From contig RMBW01000032.1 of assembly GCA_004009845.1 (NCBI GenBank), positions 211,864-275,863 of the forward strand: a stretch of 64,000 nt of DNA. The letters run 5' to 3'. Positions 51,086 to 63,618 of this stretch are shown here, in pieces (the first letter of the stretch is position 1; each line of letters opens with the position of its first letter). Origin of the DNA: Davidsoniella eucalypti (Eukaryota; Ascomycota; Sordariomycetes; Microascales; Ceratocystidaceae). The position numbers were made by a program, and so were the translations under genes. The notes below the pieces were generated by a model that was given only the letters and a program-made list of their open reading frames with translations, was not told where the DNA came from and did not search any database.

Positions 51086-53675
51086 TTATTTGCCAGCCAA
51101 CTTGAATGCAAGAAGATCAGCCAAGCTAGATAACGAGCAACCGTGTTTCAAGAATTCGTGTGCTAGCAGTTCCTCGGCAGAAGCTCGTCTAGGCACGTCA
51201 ACACAGAGACAGAACGACAAGAAATCACGTAGCTCCTTGCTAGGCTTGTCAGGTCGCTTGAGTCTGGGTGTGCCATTAGTGGCAATCAGATACAGAGCCT
51301 TCAGTGGTTCTTCGTTCAGGTACGGTGGCTCTGATTCAATCATCTCAATAGCCATGATACCCAGTGACCAGATATCAACCTTGGGGCCATATTCCTTCTG
51401 CTTAACAACCTCGGGCGCCATCCAGTATGGGGTACCGACCATGGTGGCACGCTTGGAACGTTGGTCAGACAGCTTGGCACAGAAACCAAAATCGGTGATC
51501 TTGACGTTACCCCGAGCGTCGAGCAGAACGTTGTCAGACTTGATATCACGATGGATAATGTTCTGGGAGTGAAGGTGGTGAAGACCACGGCAAGTCTAAT
51601 CAAGAATGCATTGTTAGTTTTTGATTTATACACAGACTTACGTCAGTTGATTATATATTGGGATGAAAACTTACCTCTAGACAGATAGTAGAGATTTGGT
51701 CCTCAGTGATGACCTGGTTGTTGTCAATGACATCAGTCAGAGGGCCACCCTCCATGTACTCCATGACGACCCACAGCTCGGAACCATTGTTACGCAGGAA
51801 GGCATCTACAAAGTTGACAATGTTCTCGTGCTGGCTGTCCTTCATGACCAGAATTTCGTTCACAATCAGCTCCTTACGAGGCTGGTTGGCCAGATCCATC
51901 TGCTTGATGGCAACATATGCGGGCTTGTCCGCGCGACCAGTGCGCGCCTCATTTGCATCAATGACTCTGAGAGCAGGTTTGGAAGTGGTATCCGGCTTAA
52001 CTCTAGCCACGTAGACGGAACCGGAAGCACCTTGACCAATCTTCTTTTGCTTTTGGTAAGACAGGTTGGGGTCTTCCTTGGACACAGCGTCGCGCAGACG
52101 AGCCATGATTTCGCCCTCTGACATGGTTGACATGCGCACATTTTCCTTGCGGGGTTTGCTGAGTTGCGCCTCGGCATCCTTTCTGGGGTCTTCCGCTGGC
52201 GGAGGAGCGGGTGTAGGCTTCGACACATTGAGAGGTTTGACTGGCGCTGGGGGTCTGGACTGAGCAGCGGCAGATGGACTGGGAGCAGTGCGAGGCTGAG
52301 ATTGGCCAGATGGGCCGGTGTTCTGGTAGCGAGGGCCGGACGACTGAGGTGGGCGTTGCGAGGCTGTAGTGCTGGGAGTTGTAGGGGTGCGACCTGGAGC
52401 AGGCGGTGCTGGGCGCTGGGCACGGAGAGGTGCGGGGACACCCTTAGCAGGGGCAGAGGGAGCAGCGCGAGTGGGGTTGAAGCGCTCCGAAGATGATGGC
52501 GCAGCGTAACCACCACCACCACCAATCTCCTGCTTGGACAAAGGCGTCTTTGTCTGAGGGATAGAAGCGTTGTAGGCCTCCTGTTCGCGGCGCTCTCTCT
52601 CCTGGAGTTCGCGCTGGCGCTGGAGCTCTGCCTGCTTCTTACGCTGTTCTTCCCTCAATGCGTCCTGGCTGACATAGTTTGTAGCCATGTTCTGCATTTG
52701 GGAGCGCTGTTGCTGCATCATCTGTTGCTTCTGGTCAGGTGGCGTCGGTCGGTTAGGGGCTTGCGAGTCGAAGGCGGGTTGACGTTGAGGCTGGATAGGT
52801 CTCGGGGGTGTAACAGTAGAGCCGCCCGCACCGTAGCCACCAGGCTTCTGCATGGCGCCGTTCGGTGAGCCATTGAAGTTCTGAGGCTGGTCGTTGCCCT
52901 TGGCCATATCTGTGTAGAAACCAAGAACCTCAAACACAGCTTGAGGATTGCGCTCGTAATCTTCCTTCGTGATGGCTGAGTTGTTCAGCAGTTTCGACCA
53001 CTCTGGGGGCAGACCAACAAACTGGCCAGATGTTGGGTCGAAGCCAACGTGCACAGCGTGAGAAAAGTTGGTGGGGTTACTGACACCACCTAGTCCGGGG
53101 CATGAGCCATAGATGAGATCGATCCATTCGTACAAATCGTCATCACCTTTGGCTTTGATCTGCATGGTCTTGATGGTACCGTCGTCATCGCCGGGGCTGT
53201 TTGACGGTCCTGAAGAGTTGCGCTTGATCTCGAAGATAGTTCCGGCAGACTCAACACGGCCGACACTGACAACGTCGCGAAGATACAATGTGTAAGAGAC
53301 CTTGCCGCCTTCAGTCTTGTGGAAATCTAGGGCTTCTTTGCGGAGAACTAAGAACTTGTTCTTCCACAGCGCCATAAACTTCGAACCTTCTTTGACCTGA
53401 GACCAGCCTTCCTTCTTCACGGCGACGCCGCCTTGGCCGTCGTTGCTATTGTTGATAGGGCGCGTCTGCATCGGTAGAGCGATTGTGGTTCCGGAGTACG
53501 TCGAGCCGGCCTGTGACCGCACCGGAGATACAACCGACATGTTATTCATGCTGCCGGGTAGATTCGTATTCGGGGTGAGAGCTAGTTTCGGTCGATCGCC
53601 TGGTGGTCGTGGAGCAGGGCCCGGGTTCATAAACTGGCCTGCGGTAAAAGTGTGACTGCCGCCGTTGTTAGCCAT
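51086..53675 (-). CDS. cla4: PAK-family protein kinase Cla4 (PH-CRIB-kinase)
   Basis: Two exons, 51675-53675 and 51086-51595. A 79 nt phase-0 intron (GTAAGT donor, TAG acceptor) falls inside the kinase domain and joins ISTICLE to TCRGLHHLH; 836 residues in total. Domain order: PH domain about 86-191 (KKEGWSQVKEG to YEWIDLIYG), CRIB/p21-binding motif from about 198 (ISNP-like VSNPTNFSHAVHVGFD), a Pro/Gln-rich linker, and a Ser/Thr kinase from about 540. Catalytic elements are the Gly loop GQGASG, Lys591 in VAIK, HRD with Asp684, DFG with Asp702, and APE at 727-729. PH plus CRIB distinguishes Cla4 from Ste20. Cla4 is a Cdc42/Rac effector acting at the cortex in polarity, septation and hyphal growth. 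A minus-strand ATG at 53761 is out of frame, but a CAG acceptor-like site lies between it and the start, so a leader intron may remove it. Confidence 0.95.
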
Positions 53676-56600
53676 AATTGCTTGCGATCACGCGCACAAT
53701 GCAGTGAGTAGATTAATTCTTTGGTTCGATTTCGCACTGTTGAAATTGGAAGCGAGGGCATAAACCACAAGGCGGTAAGAAAAAAAAACAATTATTAAAA
53801 ATAAAATAAAACACAATACGTGCAGAAAGCCTCAAATTCACAGGCCTGCTACAGCTCAACGTGGTAAACTCAAAGGTAACGAACACAGCAAGAAAGCTTT
53901 CGCCCGCTTGGCTTGCTTGATGGCTGGCTGGGGCAGGATTGGATTGAAGCGGCGAAAAAGAAAGGGGGTGGATAAGGAATCAAAGATATGAATGGATCAA
54001 TTGGATGGATAAGGGGTGCGAACGCGGTCATCTACAGCTAAGTAGCACCGAAATAGCAGACGACGGACGAAATAATAGCATATAGCATATAATGCCCAGA
54101 TTATATATTCGATCGACTAGATGAATAGAGACGCAATGACCAATGACAAACTAGGCCAATAGCGAGTGATTGACCATATATCTTGACATAAACTCAAGAG
54201 GGATCGAAAGCTCGTACCAATCGCATCCATTATGAACTGGCCTTCGATCATGCTATATCGTAGTTGGAAAGCAGCAGACTTATCAATAATGACAAGCTAC
54301 AGCTCTAAATAGACACATCGAAATCCAATATATGAATATAATTTGGGTTTCGACAGCAACTTTGCTTGAGCGTCTATTCCGGGTTTTTTTGCGTTGGCTA
54401 CATGACGAGCGGCTAGCTAGCCAAAAGTGAAGGGTCTCTCTCTGCCTTTCCTTTCCACCCGTTCTTAGCTCAGATCCCAGAATCGCTACTAACGATTAGA
54501 AGGAAACACAAATAAGCAACTTTGTAGCAAGCTTTATCGCTAGTATACAGTGCGGAGCTTCGTGCAAGTATTTCGGCAAGTCTCGGAATGGTTTGCTGGT
54601 CTTTTTTCTGGTGTCGATCCCATAGTACGGAGTAGTAAAAAAGATATCATATTTCGGTAGGTCGGGTATGCGAATAGCGGTTATTTGGTATGTAATACGC
54701 CGAGAAGAGAACACAAACTGGTATATCGCTGGAGGGGAAGCAGCGCCCCTCCCCCACCAAAAGACGCCTCATCTCATAACAGCGCCAGCTGCCACCAGAG
54801 GCGTAGGATTGCAGGTGATTAACACGAAGTACGGGCGACAAGTTTGAATAGTGGCTTTTGGTGGTGGTAGCAGTAGAAAGCGATACTGTACACATCGTAT
54901 GCTAAGGATATGTGCGAACAAGCGTAGGGGGGAGGTATCATTTACCACACAAGATATGTGTGGTAGAAAATAAAATGGTGTATTGAAAAAACACAGCACG
55001 AAATCGAAGCAATAGAAGACAAAGAATTACCTGTATAAAAATAAACAAAGGAAGATGGGCTCAAGGGCGTGGAAAGGACAATCAAAACATTACCCGTTTT
55101 GTGTGGCCATCGTAAAAGTAGGAAAGGGCACGAAGCGCGACTTCAGAGGGGGACGGCTGGTTTTAACTCTCGAGTGAACAGGTCTTCTTAGACTTGAGGA
55201 ACAGGAGCAACTCTAGAGGCAAGCAAACACAATGCAAAGGCAAATGCAGGCAGGACCAGGCCAGGCCAGACAAGGCAAGAGAGAAACAAACGACGGTACG
55301 GTTTGCGGTACAGTGCTGCGCTACGCTTCTGCTGACAGGCCTAGGCTAAGTGGCAGGCTTGTCTTGCCAGTCGGTGTTGTCTCGTCTGGTTCAAAACAAG
55401 GAGCCGTTCCCAAGGTCGTTGTAAATTGGGTCAGCCAGTCACGCAAGGTCTGTGATTCTTTGTTGTGCTAGTTAGTATTAATAGGTAATAGTAGCTAGGC
55501 TATTGAGTAGTACTGCTAGTTGAGAAAGAAGGTCATGCGTGTTGAAATAGAGCGTGGCGGTGGCCGCAGCAGAACGGGCAGCGGTATAGAAGGGCACGGT
55601 AGCAGTGATATGGGCGTCCTTTGTTTCTCAACGTCTGCAACTAGTTAGTTGTGTGTGTATGAATAGTGTTAGACGACTAGTCGTGGAAGGTAGTTCCGTT
55701 TAGTGCGGCTATATGTAACTCGCTATGTTTTGCAGGGTATGCGGGGGGGGGCTGAGGCAGATGGAGATTGATGGGTGAGAGCCAGTGAGGAATGAGGGGT
55801 TGATGGGCTGGTTCTTCAAATACGGAAGGGCATCAAAGGATGGGATAGATTTGAGGGTCTTGATTTTAGTGTCGGAGAATGGATGAAGCGAAGATTGGTA
55901 GCTTAGCTACATATATTGCGACTCTAGCAATAGCGGTAGTTATAATATAGACTGAGATGTATATCATATACATAGCTGTACAGATATATGTTATGCAGGT
56001 CGTACCGGATGTAGCGAAACTTCAATGTACAGTCCCTTTTCGTGAGATGCTATCGCAACAAGGACTTCACGGCAAATCAATCTTATTCAAAGGCTCAAAT
56101 TTCACAGTCTGGAAGCCGCAGCAGGACAGCAGTTCCTTGAAGTGAAGCCTGGGGTTATAGCCTAGATGGGCAAAGCTAGAGGTTATACCGGCGGTGGATG
56201 TATTGCTAGCGCTGAAGCTAGCGAGTAACAACTCAGGGCCCTACATTTGGGGCGTTATTAGTGGATATAGAGAGGCCAAAGAGTGCTATTGTTAAATGGC
56301 TCTAGTCATAATAAGATGGTCAAAACAACAAAGCCCATTGCCACTGCCAATTCTAATGCCAATGCCAATGCGCGGCAAAGCAAGCAGATGGAAATTACCT
56401 AGCGGCTGACGGGCTTCTCGAAGGCTTCTCGGAGCCTGCAGCGAAGTCTTGTAGACGTGAGAATAATTGGCTCGATGCTACCACTACTAGCCGCAACAAG
56501 CTGAAATTATCTACAGGCCGCAATGCAAGACGACGTACTCTAAAGCGAACAGCGTGTCTCGAAAATAAAAAGCAAAAGCACAATAGAAAAGGAAGGGGTC

Positions 56601-59489
56601 GTGGCCATGGTAGGGATGGGATTGGAGGGGTGTGTGATTGAATGTTTCTTGAGGTGATGGGATGGAGCAGGTTTAATGCCAAGGGTTCAAGGGTCACCAA
56701 AAAAGATTTCCAGAGGCCCTAGACGTTGCTCAGGGCAAGATGATGCGGGAGAGGATTGGATGGATATACCTTCTAGATGATGGGGGATATCGACGATATG
56801 GCGATGATGTTGGGAGGAGATGATGAAGTCGAAAAGAAAGTGAAATATTTATTTTTCATATATATATATATATACTGGAAACCGCACACATAAAAAAGCC
56901 CTACAGCACATACAGATATGCACGGCAACTGCTACATCGAGATAAGCGGCCAGTATCCGTTAACCCTATCACACGCACTGTCTCCTAATGTCTAAGTTAG
57001 CAAACGCTGAGTCTATACATTGCTGTTCTCAGACTTATAGTAGGGCTTCGAACGGCCTTTCTGATATTAATTTTTTTTACCGCCGCTTGCTACAGCACAA
57101 TTTCTCCAAGATGTGGGTAACAATAAAGAAGACCTGTTGCATTTTGTACTGTACTGTATTGGTTTTGCCCTCTCCCCAGAGGCCTGGGCCGGCCTAGGCA
57201 GGGCCGTAATAAGGGGACTGTGCGCCAATATCTGGGCGTTGAAAGGCGAACAGGACAGATACCTGGTACTTTGCCAAGTGGCGCGTAGACGGGTTTGTCT
57301 CTTAGTAATTAGTACCTTGAAAGGTCGGTGCTACAGGCAGCCGCCTCCCAAGACTCCTCCTTTGCTCCGTAAGAATTATATATTAGGGCTAGTGCATTTG
57401 TAGACGTGTATTTATGATACTACATGACTGTATATACATATATTGGCATATGTGTGATGCGAAGTAAAGAATAAAGAGATTGGAAAACAAAGATATGTGA
57501 AGTGGCTGAAGGGCCGTCTTTGCTGATCTTGAAACTCGCGGCTCACAGACGCTTCGTGTTGGAAGTTCCCAGCCAATAAATCGACAAAGAATAAAAAAAG
57601 AATCAAAAACCAAACAAAAGAAGACTCGTCTGCGCACTGAAAGATAAAAACAGAAGCAAGCAAAGGAAGCAAAAGGCCAAGCCTTGAAGATCTAATCTCA
57701 CGTACGTACGACAATGGCATGGAAACAACGACTTTTGCCTGGACTTGGATTGTGAGTTTGCTCATGTGCTTGTTTGGCTAACCAGGGATATTCATCTTAA
57801 CAATCTTTTTGAGCAAAGAAGAGCATTGGCATAGTAGAACACTCATCAAAGCAATTTTGAAAGAGTACATGGTATGGTGTATTGTTACTGTTGCCGTGCT
57901 CTGTGATTTAACTATGTAATTGGACAGACCGAGGGAGGAGGTGGCAGTACGCCTTACTACAACTATGTTGTTTGTGCGTAATGCTGGTCAGCGTTCATCA
58001 CTACTAATGCTTGTTACTAGATAACATCATATCTTGTAGTCCTCAAGTAGTGTCACGTACTTACGGAGGGTTTTGCTGCCATCACAGCCCTCTAACTACT
58101 AATACGAAGTTGGTTTTTAGGCTCAAGGGCTGCGTTTCAAAGCGTTGAAACTGTAGCGCAGCGTAACGGGGCCTCAAGCAGCATGGCATTTTGCTACTTG
58201 TTTCAAAGGACGACGATGTTTCGTTTATTGTAGGGGGAGAGATGTTTGGACTTGCGTGGTTAAGAATTTTCTCTTTGCTTTTCGTCTATTCTGTGCCGTT
58301 ATCTATGCCTGTCATAACTCCATATCGCCGTCTTGTGCTTTGGGATATGGAGTTTGATATTTTGTATATATCCCTTTTCATATTAGCTGATATATGTATG
58401 TATCTGAAATACAACGTCTCGGCAAAGGAAAAAAGGTGTAAAATATGCATGATCCTAAGCATGTCGCTTAGCATATGATGATTCGTGACTTGTGTAGCTA
58501 TATACAGATACACATGTATCTGTATGTACATACAACTAGCATGATGAAGAGCTTAACCTATAATAAGCAGATATGCTTATCAGGAACATCCGTCATTTCA
58601 CTGCTTAACTTGAGATGGATGGCCTGTAATATCTGACTTATTCGGCTAAGCGCCATTGTCGTGCATGGTTTGCCTCTTGTAGCCTTACATATATTTTGTG
58701 GCAGCCATCAACAATTGCTATCATTGGCTATATAATTGCGACTAGAATATTGTTTCGAATCTTCTGCACATTTAATGTAGAGCGGGGCATTGTTATTCCT
58801 TATTGCGCTAAATAAAGGTGTCAAAAGGACTGACCATATTGTTGTATCATCATCTCGGAAGGCCTTTGGAAGCTGGTTCTTATAGCTGTATGCTGTGCAA
58901 TGTAATGTAGCGTGATTTTGTTTGCTCAAAGGGACGATATAGTAGGAACTGAGCGCTGGACACTGTGATACTGCTTGTTTTCAAATTCAGGCTGGTATAG
59001 CTCATCTATTTGGATAGTGCAGCAACGGTATTGTGACTCTCCCTTATTGTAGCTTTTTTTATGTTTTATATTATTATTCATGACTTCGTTTGCTCCCCCT
59101 CAAACCATAAAGATTGTTTCAGCTCTTGTTTCTGTTTCGACTTTCATCAAAACTTTGCTTCTGTTGAAACTTAATTTGCCATGATATAATCTCCATTTAT
59201 AGCCACAAAAAAGGAAGACACTGCTATTGTTTACCTTTTATGATCTCGATCTCATTGGACTTGATTTTGAAATGCTGAATAGAGGTATACGAAAAAGAAA
59301 AGCCGTGGTCTGACGCTTTCAGATGATTCTTCAAGTAATCTTTTATGACTTGTCCGTGGTTCATGACCAATCAAGAAATACGAAAAACGTGAGAAAGGAA
59401 TAGAAGAGTGTAAATAAAACATAGCATAGAATAGATAACTACAAATGATGCACTGTTGACAAAGCCTAATTTTTTAAATCTTGTACTAC
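53676..59489. other. 5.8 kb AT-rich intergenic region
   Basis: The left part is the cla4 promoter and leader. I see no gene in the rest. It holds a (TA)n tract at 56858-56874, a G8 run near 55744 and short frames without recognisable sequence, including a hydrophobic 117-codon minus frame at 57412-57765 judged compositional. Confidence 0.4.
56858..56874. repeat. (TA)n microsatellite
   Basis: About eight TA units in the spacer. Confidence 0.8.
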
Positions 59490-61741
59490 CTAATAAGAAG
59501 GCATTCTAAGCCTTCTGGCCATCAAATTGGGAAGCTCCTTCTCAATATCGGCCCAAGTCTTGTGGCCAGTGACGAGAGAGCGGACGGCTTCGATGATGAC
59601 GTCCTCCTCGGCACGGACCTGAGTGGTAGAGTCACGATCACGCAGGGTTACAGTGTTGTCAGTGACGGACTGGAAGTCGATGGTGATGCCTAGGGGAGTA
59701 CCCAGCTCATCGTTACGGCTGTATCGCTTGCCAATGGTGGCACCGGACACATCGGTGCGGACCCAAATGCCCTGGCTGGTCAGCTTGCGGCAGAGCTTGT
59801 CGGTCAGGGGCTTGAAGTCGGGGTTGTTGGATAGAGGCACAACTAGGACCTTAGTGGGGGCAATTGTAGGAGGGAATGATAGAACCTGCCAAAACAATGT
59901 TAGTAAATGAACAATAAAGAGGATAATTGATGTGGGATTGGAATTATTCTTACACCACGGGCCTCGTCGCCACCATCGTCGGCGGCACGGGTCCAGTAAG
60001 CGTGCTCGATCAGCGAGTACATGATACGGCCGATACCGAAAGAGGGCTCGATGACATGAGGGTAGTACTCGCGGGTGTGGATGGTGCTCTTCTTGAGTTC
60101 GATAGAAAGGGCCTTGGAGTCAATGACGGAGGGAGCACTTAGACCGGGGACGGTAACAGTGATCTTGCCCTCAGCAGCAAGGGTCTTGGATAGAGTCTCG
60201 AGCTCGGCCTGGGACAGAGCCAGCAGGTAGTTCTCCACGGTCTTGGCATCCTTCTTGAACAGGGGACCAAAGACCTTGCGGTTAGGTTCGACCTCGTACT
60301 TCTCCTGCTCGATGGGAGTCTCTAGACGCTCACGAACAGTCAAAGTAGCACCGGTGCGCTTGGCATGGGCTTCCAGATCGTAGGCAGCACGATCAGCACA
60401 GCCAACACACTCAACCCAGCCAGAAGAAGTCAGCAGTTCACAGTCCCAACAGTCAGCGGCGTAGTGGGCCATTTCGTTGGCCATGTGCTGGCGGAAGCGT
60501 AGCTTGGACATGTCGATACCAATCTTCTCCATGAACTTGTTGATGCGCACCAGGTAGTAACCCAGCGTTTCGTTGTTGACAAGACCGGACTTGACGGCCT
60601 CACCAATGGTGATCTTACGGACATCTGTCTTACCAGATTGCTGGGTGTGGCGGTCCAGAAGAACTAGCTCGACGTCCGCGACCTCCTCAAAACGAGCGTG
60701 TTTCTTGCCGCACTCGGGGTCGACAAAGTGCTCGATCTCAGCCATCAGGAACTCGCGGACACGTAGAAGACCACCACGAGGGGAGATCTCGTTTCTGTAG
60801 GAACGACCGACGCAGGCAGAGGCAAAGGGCATGGCGTTGTTGTTAAATTCGAGCAGCTTAGAGAAGTTGAGGAACTGACCCTGGGCAGTCTCGGGGCGCA
60901 GGAAGCCGATGGAGGCAGAGTTGGGACCGATTTGAGTCTGGAACATCAGGTTGAACTGCTGGGGCTCACCGGGAATGACACCGGTGGCGGGGTTCTTCAT
61001 GTCGTACTTGATAATAAGCTCGCCAAGCTCCGCGCCGGTGTAGTTGTCCAGACGGGCCAGGATCTCCTCGTACTCGGTGACAACGGCGTCATCGAGCTTC
61101 TGGGCGGTGACCTTGCCGGCCTTCTTCTTCTTTTTTGGGTCCTCCTCTTCCTTGACGGTCTCACCGCGGGCAAGCCTGTTGGCGTTTAGGCGGGTCTTGA
61201 GGGTGTCCTTGACCCAGTGGTCAGCACGTAGCAGTTCACCGTTCTTAGGATCCTTGCACATCCAATCAGTGAACTTGTCGCAGTGGCCACTGGCTTTAAG
61301 AACATCGTAGGGGGTCAGGACGGTAGTGTCGACCTCGAGCATGGCCTCCTCGTTGATGAAGTGCTTCTTCCACAGGCTGATGATGTTGTCCTGCAGAGTG
61401 ACACCGGGCGGACCCATGTCGAAAAGACCGGCAGAGCCACCGTAGATCTCGAAGCCGGGCGTGTAGAACATTCGGCGACGGAGTAGAGCATCGAGGGCCG
61501 GGCGGTCGAGCGGCTGGCCCTTCAGAGTAGTGGAGTTGGAGGCCATTTTGGGTTTGGCCGTTGCCGAGCGAGACGAGGCGAAGCGGACGGAAACGGATAT
61601 GGGCGATGTGTGAAGCGTATCAACAGAGCCAGCTGTACGACAGAGACTAGAACGATGAAGTAAAGAGCTAGAGCTGTATAAACGACAGCTACGGACGATA
61701 GTGGGAGCGGCAAGATGACGCAGAGCGGTGCTGATGGGCAT
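59490..61741 (-). CDS. grs1: Glycyl-tRNA synthetase, probable dual cytosolic/mitochondrial
   Basis: Two exons, 59954-61741 and 59490-59885, with a 68 nt phase-0 intron (GTAAGA donor, CAG acceptor) joining DEARG to VLSFPP; 727 residues. It charges tRNA-Gly with glycine. Class II synthetase motifs are present: motif 2 in GRSYRNEISPRGGLLRVREF and motif 3 in EPSFGIGRIMYSL. The N-terminal segment RRMFYTPGFEIYGG and the C-terminal anticodon-binding domain from VLVVPLSNN complete the eukaryotic alpha2-type enzyme. A Lys/Glu-rich insert lies near 205-215. The first 65 residues are rich in Ser, Arg and Leu with no acidic residue before about Asp41, which looks like a mitochondrial presequence. A second in-frame ATG at 61546 (MASNSTTLKG) begins just before the conserved body and would give a 662-residue cytosolic form. 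One gene serving both compartments is known for yeast GRS1. Confidence 0.95.
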
Positions 61742-62263
61742 TCACGAGACGCGATGGGTGACGTACAGCGCGGAGATCCAAGATGATCCAGCTACAATAG
61801 TCAATTAGTTTAGTCTAATCAAGCGACAAGACTTTTAACAAAGTGCTTCGATGGGCTTTGTTTTGGCGGGGGTGATAAACAAACCGATTAGCGGCGTATG
61901 ACTCTTTTAAGACATCAAGAGAGGGCTTCTGAGGCTTCTGGGGGCTTCTGAGACTATCTAACCCTGACCCGCCTAACCCAGGCCAAATGCTCCGTAGCAC
62001 CACCCGCGATAAGCCTGCATTTTGCTGTCGTTCGTTTTTTTTTGGCGGGGCTCTAGTCGCTAAGAATGCTGCTTAAATGCCCCACTTTACCAATTAGCAC
62101 TGCATCGTGTCTTATCGATAAGAGAAAAAGTTTTGGAAAGCTTAGAACTCCAAGGCCAGCCTTTCGATTGTTTGGCGACGATACTTCTTACGACAATTAC
62201 TCCGTGTTTATTGTTTGCACGTACGACATAAAAAACGCAAAACCACACGTTTTACTCAAAACT
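61742..62263. promoter_or_regulatory. Divergent promoter shared by grs1 and rpf1
   Basis: 522 bp between the start codons of two translation-related genes. Near the middle are three copies of GGCTTCTG (61924-61931, 61933-61940, 61943-61950) spaced 9-10 bp, then CTAACCC and CCTAACCCA (about 61959-61980). GATA-type sites occur (CGATAAG near 62007 and 62116). No minus-strand ATG occurs within about 170 bp of grs1, and no + strand ATG within about 185 bp of rpf1, which bounds the likely leaders. Confidence 0.5.
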
Positions 62264-63618
62264 ATGGCTCCGAATACTCGACCGCGCAGCTCATTTTCGG
62301 GTGTCTCGATCTCTAAGGGCGCCAACAAACTCAAGCGCCAGGCTCTGTTTGTCGAACACAAGAGAAAAGTCACCAAGGATCGCCATGAAGCCCGTCATCG
62401 CCGCCGGAAAACCGAGGCCCAAGATCCTGAACTCAAGGCAGAGCGTCTAGCCAACAACAAACCGCAAACCATCGAAGACAAGCGTGTGTGGGACGATGCC
62501 GAGGATGTTGAGAATGCATCACTAGGCACCGCCATCAACGTCAAGCGTGCGCAAAAGGCCCTACAGAGAGAACGAGAGGCTGAAGAAGCCAACGCCATGG
62601 ATGAAGATCTGTCCCAGGAAGAGGAGAGCGATTCAGATGCGGATAGTATGTTGGACTCGGAAGATGAAGAGGAGGCAGCTCAACGTAAGCAACTCAAGAT
62701 TCAGCAGGAGAAGGCAGAGGCTGCCAAGAAGGCTGCCGTTATCGCGGCCGCAGAGAATCCCGACAATGAACCTGCTAGCATTCACTTTACCATGTCGACC
62801 GAATCTCTCGCCCGCAAATTCCCTGCCCTATTTGACGATGGTCCGCGCCCCACACCGAAAGTGCTGGTTACGACCTCCTTGAACTCGACTCTACACGACG
62901 AAGCTCGCCTACTCTGCGAATTGTTTCCCAACTCCGAGTATATCCGCCGTACTGCTCACCGCTACGGATACAAGTACTCTCTCCGGGAGATCGCCAAGTT
63001 TGCGCACAACCGCGATTATACTGCTGTCGTCATGCTGAAGGAGGACCAGAAGAAGCCTACCGGCATGACTGTCACCTTCTTGCCCTCTGGTCCCACCGCT
63101 ACATTTTCCATCAGCTCGTGGTTATTGGGAAAGTATATTCCTGGTCATGGTAATTCGACTGGCCATATTCCAGAACTCATATTCAATGGCTTCAGCACAC
63201 CTTTGGGTATTCTTACGGCTCGTATGCTGGGTAATCTCTTTCCTAAGCAGCCTGAGCTTATTGGCCGCACGGTCATGACATTCCATTCACAGCGCGACTT
63301 CATCTTTCTGCGCAGACACAGATATGTCTTCCGTGATCGTCGCGAGACGGAGAAGAAGATTGCCGGCACAGATGGCAAAGACCTCAAGGGTGTTGAAGAC
63401 GTTCGCTCCGGTCTCCAAGAGTAAGTTTGAACCAATATTGCGTCTATATAAAAAAGTGCTACTGCTAACTCGTAAAATCTAGGCTGGGTCCTCGTTTTAC
63501 TTTAAAGCTACGGAGGGTTGACAAAGGCATTGGAAGAGCGGGTAGCAACGGCGAAGATGCGCTGCAATGGGAATGGAAGGCTGGAATGGAGAAGGACCGC
63601 AAGCGCTTCAACCTGTAG
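62264..63618 (+). CDS. rpf1: Ribosome production factor 1 (Rpf1), Brix-domain protein
   Basis: Two exons, 62264-63420 and 63483-63618, with a 62 nt intron (GTAAGT donor, TAG acceptor) whose donor overlaps an in-frame TAA. The join gives SGLQE-LGPRFTLKLRRVDKG and a total of 430 residues. Rpf1 is a nucleolar factor for 60S subunit and 25S/5.8S rRNA maturation. The N-terminal third is basic and coiled (KRKVTKDRHEARHRRRKTEA), followed by an acidic Ser-rich stretch. The Brix domain starts about residue 198 (PKVLVTTSLNSTLHDEARLLCELFPN) and includes RTVMTFHSQRDFIFLRRHRYVF, and the short second exon carries the conserved end WEWKAGMEKDRKRF. I prefer the start MAPNTRPRSS. An in-frame ATG 66 codons upstream (62066) exists, but the ATG-free stretch just before 62264 suggests transcription starts after it. 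Confidence 0.93.

Noticed and set aside
57412..57765. 117-codon minus-strand frame with ATG
   Set aside because: Compositionally hydrophobic, no recognisable domain, no paired exon, and located in an AT-rich desert.
62066..62263. N-terminal extension of Rpf1 from an in-frame upstream ATG
   Set aside because: The extra 66 residues lack family resemblance, and the ATG-free stretch 62080-62263 suggests transcription begins downstream of that ATG.
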